Shown piece after piece: positions 4,825 to 8,940 of a DNA stretch of 8,940 bases (position 1 is the first letter of the stretch; each line of letters starts with the position of its first letter). The position numbers and the translations under genes were made by a program. The notes beneath the pieces are model-generated. The model was given only the letters and a program-made list of their open reading frames with translations. It searched no databases and was not told the DNA's origin. The DNA is taken from assembly GCA_018819085.1 (NCBI GenBank), contig JAHJQT010000050.1:1-8940 (forward strand), given 5' to 3'. This DNA is from Patescibacteria group bacterium (GTDB lineage Bacteria > Patescibacteriota > Minisyncoccia > Portnoybacterales > UBA2143).

Positions 4825-5533
4825 AAATTTTAATAACTTTTTCTAAATTTCCTTCCATAATCTTATCTAGATTATGCCATGATTTTTTAATACGATGGTC
4901 AGTAAGGCGATTTTGGGGGAAGTTATAGGTTCTGATCTTTTCTGAACGATCAGCTGTTCCTATTTGTTCTCTCCGTTCATCTCCTCGTTCAGATAATTCT
5001 TCAGCTTTCTTCTTAGCAAAAAGACGAGACCTTAAAACTTGCATAGCTTTTTCTTTGTTGTGCTGTTGAGATCTTCCATCTTGACAGTTAACTACTAATC
5101 CAGTAGGTAAATGAGTTATTCTAACAGCTGATTCAATTTTATTAACGTTTTGACCACCTGGCCCAGAAGATCTTAAAACATCTACTCTTAAATCACCAGG
5201 ATTAATATGAATTTCTGTTTCAGTTGCTTGTTGCATTATTGCTACTGAGACGGTAGAAGTATGAATTCTACCAGATTTTTCAGTAGTTGGGATTCGTTGA
5301 ACACGATGAACACCACCTTCATGTTTTAATTTTTCACAAACATTTTCACCTTTAATTTCAAAAATTAATTCCTTATATCCACCAATACCAGTTGGACTAC
5401 TATTGATGAGTGTACTTTTCCAATCTTGTTTTTCAGCAAAACGAGAATACATTTTAAAAAGATCAGTAACAAAGAGAGCTGCTTCATCTCCGCCTGCACC
5501 AGCTCTTATCTCTATAATTACTCCTTTACTCAT
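4805..5533 (-). CDS. prfA: Peptide chain release factor 1, lacking the N-terminal domain
   Basis: Recognises UAA and UAG stop codons and triggers peptide release. At 242 residues it is about 110-120 shorter than usual RF1 (about 360). It starts directly in domain 2 (VIIEIRAGAGGDEAALF, residues 5-21), keeps the stop-codon tripeptide region as P82-T-T84 in HRVQRIPTTEKSGRIHTS (RF1-type P-x-T, not the RF2 SPF), the catalytic G126-G-Q128 in SSGPGGQNVNK, and the C-terminal RTYNFPQNRLTDHR segment. The missing part is domain 1, which in other bacteria contacts the ribosomal stalk/GTPase region and RF3. The start is well fixed: ATG 5531-5533 overlaps the rpmE stop as ATGA. It is therefore a genuinely short form rather than a missed start. 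Confidence 0.95.
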   Translation of the reverse strand: MSKGVIIEIRAGAGGDEAALFVTDLFKMYSRFAEKQDWKSTLINSSPTGIGGYKELIFEIKGENVCEKLKHEGGVHRVQRIPTTEKSGRIHTSTVSVAIMQQATETEIHINPGDLRVDVLRSSGPGGQNVNKIESAVRITHLPTGLVVNCQDGRSQQHNKEKAMQVLRSRLFAKKKAEELSERGDERREQIGTADRSEKIRTYNFPQNRLTDHRIKKSWHNLDKIMEGNLEKVIKIYEKKNF

Positions 5534-5805
5534 TTTCTTTGCCTTGCCGTAGTTTTAACGGAGGCGGGTTTCTTAGATTTTTTTACCTTTTTCTTTTTAG
5601 ATTCTTCTTTTTTACTTAATCTTTTTCTAAATTTTTCTACTTGACCTGTTTCAATGATTCTTTCTTTACCTGTGTAAAAAGGATGACATTGAGAACAGAT
5701 TTCTGTTTCTGTTTCAGGTTTAGTTGATCCAAATTCAAAAGAAGCACCACAAGAGCATTTAGCTTTAGTTTTTGGATAATATTTAGGATGTATGTCTTTT
5801 TTCAT
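5530..5805 (-). CDS. rpmE: 50S ribosomal protein L31 with Lys-rich tail
   Basis: A large-subunit protein that bridges to the small-subunit head. The core (MKKDIHPKYYPKTKAKC...) carries the zinc-type four-cysteine set C17-x-C19 and C37-x-x-C40, followed by HPFYTGKE. After about residue 65 a Lys/Ser/Arg-rich extension brings it to 91 residues, against the usual 66-75. The open frame extends upstream to 5850, but the conserved L31 start is ATG 5803-5805. A -10 box (TATGAT) ends 7 nt upstream, so the mRNA is probably leaderless. It is first in the operon with prfA (ATGA overlap) and trpS. Its stop is UGA, evidence that UGA is not recoded. Confidence 0.94.
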   Translation of the reverse strand: MKKDIHPKYYPKTKAKCSCGASFEFGSTKPETETEICSQCHPFYTGKERIIETGQVEKFRKRLSKKEESKKKKVKKSKKPASVKTTARQRK

Positions 5806-5812
5806 AATATTT

Positions 5813-5841
5813 ATCATAGCAAAATAAAAAAAAATAGGCAA
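5813..5841 (-). promoter_or_regulatory. Promoter of rpmE-prfA-trpS
   Basis: On the minus strand TTGCCT (5841-5836) and TATGAT (5818-5813) are separated by 17 nt. The -10 box ends 7 nt before the rpmE ATG, so the predicted transcript starts at or next to the start codon. Confidence 0.65.
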
Positions 5842-5890
5842 GGGAAGCATAAAATCTTGCTTTAATTTTTAAATATGATATACTTTTTTG

Positions 5891-5919
5891 TATACAATTA
5901 AGGATAATTAAGATATAAC
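5891..5919 (+). promoter_or_regulatory. Likely promoter of the rpsB operon
   Basis: TATACA (5891-5896) and TATAAC (5914-5919) are 17 nt apart, with predicted start near 5926. An alternative is TTGCTT (5857-5862) with TATACT (5879-5884), spacer 16. This A/T-rich region of about 140 bp carries divergent promoters for rpmE and rpsB. Confidence 0.5.
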
Positions 5920-5949
5920 TTAAGAGTGTCAATTTTGGCACGTCTTTTA

Positions 5950-6720
5950 ATGATTATGATTAAAGAAAAGAAAACATTACTAAAAAGCAAGAAAACAGAA
6001 CCTTCTAAAAAGAAGGATGTTCCATCTGTTAAGAAAATAAAGGATGTTAAAATAGAAATGCCTAGCTTAGAAGAAATGCTTAAGCAAGGAGTTCATTTTG
6101 GTCATCGTACTTCTAAATGGAATCCAAAAATGGAACAATATATTTTTACTACTAGAAATAATGTTCATATAATTGATTTAGAGCAGACATACGATAAATT
6201 CAAACAGGCATTAAATTTCATACAAGATATTAAAAAGAAAAATGGAACAATTATTTTTGTAGGAACCAAGATAGCTGTTAAAGAGATTACAAAAAAGATA
6301 GCTGAGGAATCTAAGGCATTTCATATTACAGAAAGGTGGATAGGCGGAACATTAACTAATTTTCCAATTATTTCAAAAAGATTAGAATATTTCAGAGAAT
6401 TAGAAGAAAAGAAAAAGACAGGTGGATTGAAAAAATATGTCAAAAAAGAACGACATGAATTTGACGTTGAACTACAAAAGCTAGAGAGACGATTTGGTGG
6501 AATAAAGAATATGACTAAACTTCCAGATGCCTTATTAGTCGTTGATGCTTACAAAGAAAAACTTGCTATTAAAGAAGCAAGAATGAAGAATATTCCAATT
6601 ATTGGATTATGTGATACAAATGCTGATCCAACAATTATTGATTATCCTGTTCCAATGAATGATGATTCTATTTCATCTTTGACATTAATTTTAGAAACAA
6701 TAGCTAAAGTATTAAAATAA
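5950..6720 (+). CDS. rpsB: 30S ribosomal protein S2 with Lys-rich N-terminal extension
   Basis: A small-subunit protein that binds late and recruits S1 in many bacteria. The S2 core starts about residue 37 (MPSLEEMLKQGVHFGHRTSKWNPKM in other numbering is the classic S2 opening), continues with YIFTTRNNVHIIDLEQT, and ends in GLCDTNADPTIIDYPVPMNDDS. About 36 extra residues before the core are rich in Lys. The start is unsettled: ATG 5950 or 5956 is likely; GTG 5926, in frame, lies 6 nt after a -10 box and could be a leaderless start; ATG 6058 would give only the core. No Shine-Dalgarno precedes any of them. It is followed by tsf after 12 nt, the conserved rpsB-tsf pair. Confidence 0.95.
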   Translation: MIMIKEKKTLLKSKKTEPSKKKDVPSVKKIKDVKIEMPSLEEMLKQGVHFGHRTSKWNPKMEQYIFTTRNNVHIIDLEQTYDKFKQALNFIQDIKKKNGTIIFVGTKIAVKEITKKIAEESKAFHITERWIGGTLTNFPIISKRLEYFRELEEKKKTGGLKKYVKKERHEFDVELQKLERRFGGIKNMTKLPDALLVVDAYKEKLAIKEARMKNIPIIGLCDTNADPTIIDYPVPMNDDSISSLTLILETIAKVLK

Positions 6721-6732
6721 GCAAATAAAATT

Positions 6733-7182
6733 ATGATTACAGCTGAACAAATTAAAAGAATTCGTGAAAAAACAGGATATTCAATAATAGAATGCAAAAA
6801 TGCATTAGAAGAGACAGATGGAAATGAAGAAAAAGCATTGAAAATATTAGAAAAAAAAGGTGAAGAAAAAGCAGACAAAAAATCAGAGAGAGCAACAAAA
6901 CAAGGATTAGTTGAAGCTTATGTCCATACTAATGGGAAAATAGGCGTAATATTAGAGATTAATTGCGAAACTGATTTTGTTGCTAGAAATGAAAAATTTA
7001 AAGAATTAGCTCATGACATTTCTATGCATATCGCAGCTATGAATACTCAAGATTCAGAAGAACTTTTAAGTCAGCCATTTATTAAGGATGAAAGTAAAAC
7101 AATAAAAGATTTAATTACTGATGCTGTCGCGAAATTAGGAGAAAATATTAAAATAGGTAAATTTTTTAGATTAGAAATATAA
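6733..7182 (+). CDS. tsf: Elongation factor Ts, minimal form
   Basis: Guanine-nucleotide exchange factor for EF-Tu. The N-terminal UBA-like domain is at 1-45 (ITAEQIKRIREKTGYSIIECKNALEE). The exchange core follows, with T80-D-F-V83 in EINCETDFVARNEKF, then a helix ending AHDISMHIAAMN, and a C-terminal strand segment QPFIKDESKTIKDL...LGENIKIGKFFRLEI. At 149 residues it is shorter than the 196-residue Thermus form, itself short: the roughly 45 residues between the AMN helix and the QPF(I/V)KD strand are missing, replaced by a few residues. It has no Shine-Dalgarno and lies 12 nt after rpsB and 8 nt before the TPR gene. Confidence 0.95.
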   Translation: MITAEQIKRIREKTGYSIIECKNALEETDGNEEKALKILEKKGEEKADKKSERATKQGLVEAYVHTNGKIGVILEINCETDFVARNEKFKELAHDISMHIAAMNTQDSEELLSQPFIKDESKTIKDLITDAVAKLGENIKIGKFFRLEI

Positions 7183-7190
7183 TCTTAAAC

Positions 7191-7874
7191 ATGTTTAGTT
7201 TTAATATTATTCTTTATATTATCATCGGTCTCAGTTTATTTGGCTTAGGCTTTATTGTTTATCGTAAAATTCCTGTTTTATCTAATTTATCAGAAGAAGA
7301 AATTTCTATTTTAAAAAGAAAGAAAGGAATTATTCAGAGAATAAAAGAAATTAATTATAAGCATTATTGGTTTAATATTATAATTGCATTAGAAAAATTT
7401 TTACGTAGGATAAAAATAATTTTTTTGAAGATAGAAAATTTACTTACAAAATGGATTAGAGGATTAAGAGGGAAATCACAAGTAATGACTCAGAAATCAA
7501 AGGACTGGATTAGACAAAGAGAAATGAAACATAGAGAATCTAAAAAAAGTTTTTCTGATAATAATAAAGAAGAGGTTTCTATTAAAATAAATAAAAAAGA
7601 GGAAGAAGAAAGTCAATTAATAGAAGATGATGATGATGACGAACTTTCTATTAGTGAATTAAAGAAACCAATAAAAGAAGAACAGAAATGGATTGATTTA
7701 ATTGTTGAAAACCCTAATAATATTACTGCTTATAAATTTCTAGGACTTCTATATTGGAAACAGCATAATTATTCCGATGCTAAATCATCGTTAGAAATGG
7801 CTACTAAGATGGGATGTAAGGATAGAAAAGTTAAAGAAGTTTTAAAAGAATTAAAAAGTATGAAAATTAAATAA
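7191..7874 (+). CDS. Single-pass membrane protein with C-terminal TPR repeat
   Basis: A 227-residue protein of unknown specific function. Residues 5-24 form one membrane segment. A long basic helical region follows (about 35-120), then an acidic low-complexity stretch (137-151, including five Asp in a row). Residues 176-209 form a TPR-like helix pair (ENPNNITAYKFLGLLYWKQHNYSDAKSSLEMA). It is probably anchored in the membrane with the TPR facing the cytoplasm, as the positively charged region follows the membrane span. It sits in the rpsB-tsf operon (8-nt gap) and stops 3 nt before tRNA-Thr, so it is probably cotranscribed with the tRNAs. Proteins with this layout are often seen in Parcubacteria, but no function can be assigned. 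Confidence 0.75.
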   Translation: MFSFNIILYIIIGLSLFGLGFIVYRKIPVLSNLSEEEISILKRKKGIIQRIKEINYKHYWFNIIIALEKFLRRIKIIFLKIENLLTKWIRGLRGKSQVMTQKSKDWIRQREMKHRESKKSFSDNNKEEVSIKINKKEEEESQLIEDDDDDELSISELKKPIKEEQKWIDLIVENPNNITAYKFLGLLYWKQHNYSDAKSSLEMATKMGCKDRKVKEVLKELKSMKIK

Positions 7875-7877
7875 TCC

Positions 7878-7952
7878 GCCGAGGTAGCTCAATGGCAGAG
7901 CAATTGTTTTGTAAACAATAGGTTGGGGGTTCGACTCCTCTCCTCGGCTCCA
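7878..7952 (+). tRNA. tRNA-Thr (anticodon TGT), CCA encoded
   Basis: Acceptor stem GCCGAGG (7878-7884) pairs with CCTCGGC (7942-7948). The D-stem is GCTC/GAGC. The anticodon stem ATTGT/ACAAT holds TGT at 7910-7912. The T-loop is TTCGACT, with two G-T pairs in the T-stem. The discriminator T is followed by an encoded CCA (7950-7952), the only one of the four tRNAs here with it. It starts 3 nt after the TPR gene's stop. Confidence 0.95.
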
Positions 7953-7953
7953 G

Positions 7954-8038
7954 GGGTGCGTAGACCCGTAGGGGGCGGGAGCAGTCTGTAAAACTGTCGT
8001 CCGAAAGGGCCCCGTCAGTTCGACTCTGACCGCACCCA
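7954..8038 (+). tRNA. tRNA-Tyr (anticodon GTA), long variable arm
   Basis: Acceptor stem GGGTGCG (7954-7960) pairs with CGCACCC (8031-8037). The anticodon GTA is at 7988-7990. The type II variable arm (about 7998-8013) is present, and the T-arm is GTCAG/CTGAC with loop TTCGACT. Discriminator A; no CCA encoded. It lies one nucleotide after the preceding tRNA. Confidence 0.95.
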
Positions 8039-8044
8039 CATGAA

Positions 8045-8118
8045 GCCCATGTAGCTCAGTCGGTTAGAGCGCGATCTTGGTAAGATCGAGGTCCGCAGTT
8101 CGATTCTGCGCGTGGGCT
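8045..8118 (+). tRNA. tRNA-Thr (anticodon GGT)
   Basis: Acceptor stem GCCCATG (8045-8051) pairs with CGTGGGC (8111-8117), with one T-G pair. The D-stem is GCTC/GAGC. The anticodon stem CGATC/GATCG holds GGT at 8079-8081. The T-arm is CGCAG/CTGCG with loop TTCGATT. Discriminator T; no CCA encoded. With the TGT isoacceptor it gives two Thr tRNAs in one cluster. Confidence 0.95.
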
Positions 8119-8138
8119 CAGTTAATTAACTTAAATAT

Positions 8139-8297
8139 ATGTCACAAGATCATTTAATCAAATTTCAATGTAAAGAATGCGATAGAATAAATTATTATTC
8201 TCGCAAAAATAAAAAAACAGCTCAAAAAAAATTAGAGTTGAAAAAGTTTTGTAAGTGGTGTAAAAAACACACTTTACATAAAGAGCTTAAGAAATAA
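8139..8297 (+). CDS. rpmG: 50S ribosomal protein L33
   Basis: A large-subunit protein of 52 residues, normal for the family. It opens MSQDHLIKFQCKECDRINYYSRKNKK and has the zinc-ribbon pairs C11-x-x-C14 and C38-x-x-C41, followed by the KKHTLHKE ending typical of L33. There is no Shine-Dalgarno. It sits between tRNA-Thr(GGT), 20 nt upstream, and tRNA-Trp, which starts immediately after its stop. This Thr-rpmG-Trp order is widespread in bacteria. Confidence 0.95.
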   Translation: MSQDHLIKFQCKECDRINYYSRKNKKTAQKKLELKKFCKWCKKHTLHKELKK

Positions 8298-8370
8298 GGG
8301 CGCGTAGCTCAGCTGGAAGAGCGTTGGTCTCCAAAACCAAAGGCCGCAGGTCCGAATCCTGCCGCGCCTG
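8298..8370 (+). tRNA. tRNA-Trp (anticodon CCA)
   Basis: Acceptor stem GGGCGCG (8298-8304) pairs with CGCGCCT (8363-8369), with G-T at the first pair. The D-stem is GCTC/GAGC. The anticodon stem TTGGT/ACCAA holds CCA at 8331-8333. The T-arm GCAGG/CCTGC has loop TCCGAAT, so position 55 is C (base 8352) instead of the near-universal T. Discriminator G, as expected for Trp; no CCA encoded. Its first base follows directly on the rpmG stop codon. Confidence 0.93.
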
Positions 8371-8408
8371 CACGATTTTTCTAATGTCAATAATTCTTAC
8401 TTATCTAC

Positions 8409-8438
8409 TTGACAAGGATTCTTTACATAGTATATAAT
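8409..8438 (+). promoter_or_regulatory. Consensus promoter of the HTH-Panacea gene (leaderless)
   Basis: TTGACA (8409-8414) and TATAAT (8433-8438) are both perfect, with an 18-nt spacer. The -10 box ends 6 nt before ATG 8445, so the predicted first base is the A of the start codon. The protein's own HTH probably binds here. Confidence 0.8.
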
Positions 8439-8444
8439 TAATAT

Positions 8445-8940
8445 ATGGTTAAAGATTTATTTAAAAAAATTAAAGAATTGCGTAAAAAGAATAATTTTTC
8501 ACAAGGATATATGGCTAGAGAACTTGGTATATCTCGGCCAACCTATACTCAAATTGAACAAGGCGAGCGTGATTTAACTATTACCGAAGCAAAGAAACTT
8601 GCGGCTATTTTTAGTGTTTCGTTTGAAGATTTTCTTGCTGGGAAGACATCACAACATAAAGTTATTATTAAGCAGAAAAAGAGAGTAAAAAAAGTAACTA
8701 GACCGGAGATTAGAATTATTATGACTCAATCAAATGTAGAAAAATTTAAAGAGGTATTGCTCTATATTTTAGAAAAAGTCGGGGCGCGACCGAATATTAG
8801 AGAGACTGCTATTTACAAGTTGTTGTATTTTATAGATTTTGATTATTATGAGAAATTTGAAGAACAACTTATAGGTGCTAAATATATTAAAAATCATTTT
8901 GGTCCAACGCCAATTGAATTTAAAAAAATAGCTGATCAGA
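8445..8940 (+). CDS. XRE-family HTH plus Panacea (DUF4065/SocA-like) antitoxin, partial
   Basis: 165 codons are visible; the 3' end lies beyond the window. Residues 4-66 form a Cro/C1-type HTH domain: FKKIKELRKKNNFSQGYMAREL, then recognition helix S30-R-P-T-Y-T-Q-I-E-Q-G, then LTITEAKKLAAIFSV. A basic linker (67-95) leads to a Panacea domain from about residue 97, with the family hallmarks KLLYFIDFDYY and HFGPTPIEF. HTH-Panacea proteins are known as the antitoxin half of PanAT pairs, where one antitoxin fold neutralises many unrelated toxins; the HTH would give autoregulation. Its toxin would be expected within one or two genes, outside this window. It lies where secE-nusG usually follows tRNA-Trp. 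Confidence 0.88.
   Translation, partial: MVKDLFKKIKELRKKNNFSQGYMARELGISRPTYTQIEQGERDLTITEAKKLAAIFSVSFEDFLAGKTSQHKVIIKQKKRVKKVTRPEIRIIMTQSNVEKFKEVLLYILEKVGARPNIRETAIYKLLYFIDFDYYEKFEEQLIGAKYIKNHFGPTPIEFKKIADQ

Noticed and set aside
5426..5644. Plus-strand open frame over prfA/rpmE
   Set aside because: It is opposite two well-recognised genes and has no signals.
5806..5850. Longer L31 start giving a hydrophobic leader before MKKDIHPKYY
   Set aside because: Conserved L31 proteins start at MKK-DIHP, and the -10 promoter box lies inside the proposed extension.
4825..5900. T-box or trp attenuator controlling trpS
   Set aside because: trpS starts inside prfA and the operon start before rpmE is essentially leaderless, leaving no room for a T-box leader.
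6642..6878. Minus-strand open frame over the rpsB/tsf junction
   Set aside because: It is antisense to two conserved genes.
7851..8039. Minus-strand open frame over the tRNA genes
   Set aside because: It is a translation of tRNA-Thr and tRNA-Tyr on the wrong strand, a common artefact.

Overview
The window looks like a piece of a small, AT-rich genome from the Candidate Phyla Radiation (Patescibacteria, probably Parcubacteria-like). Reasons: strong A/T bias; translation factors pared down to their cores (an EF-Ts of 149 residues, an RF1 without its N-terminal domain); almost no Shine-Dalgarno sequences before core genes; -10 boxes sitting 6-8 nt before start codons, suggesting leaderless mRNAs; and three of four tRNAs without an encoded CCA. 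The organism assignment is inference. UGA is a stop here (rpmE ends in TGA inside an ATGA overlap), which argues against the recoded Gracilibacteria/Absconditabacteria.

Layout. 1-97: nested palindromic element. 122-1327: secreted/membrane thioredoxin fused to a DsbD/CcdA-like transporter. 1328-1853: a compact type II toxin-antitoxin pair with its own promoter, bracketed by two 52-bp copies of the 3' end of the thioredoxin gene. 1854-3060: an accessory and decaying stretch with the displaced gene end, a frameshifted small ORF, an intact small hypothetical ORF with consensus promoter, SD and terminator, a 24-codon remnant that resembles a NYN-domain gene, and a dRS3-like ATTCCC-N8-GGGAAT repeat cluster. 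3062-3841: HAD phosphatase, convergent with the minus-strand operon rpmE-prfA-trpS (5805 down to 3847). From the shared intergenic region 5806-5949 the plus-strand operon rpsB-tsf-TPR membrane protein leads directly into tRNA-Thr(TGT), tRNA-Tyr(GTA), tRNA-Thr(GGT), rpmG and tRNA-Trp(CCA). 8445 to the edge: an XRE-HTH plus Panacea (DUF4065/SocA-like) antitoxin, cut by the window end.

How it fits together. The right half is an informational block: ribosomal proteins S2, L31 and L33, EF-Ts, RF1, TrpRS and tRNAs. The left half is accessory: redox protein, toxin-antitoxin module, small ORFs and repeats. The strongest unusual signal is the direct repeat around the toxin-antitoxin pair: its four differences are all synonymous third-position changes, so both copies appear to have evolved as real gene ends. 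This suggests a cassette that enters at a gene's 3' end while restoring that end. A second defence-type module (Panacea antitoxin) sits just downstream of tRNA-Trp, where secE-nusG normally follows.
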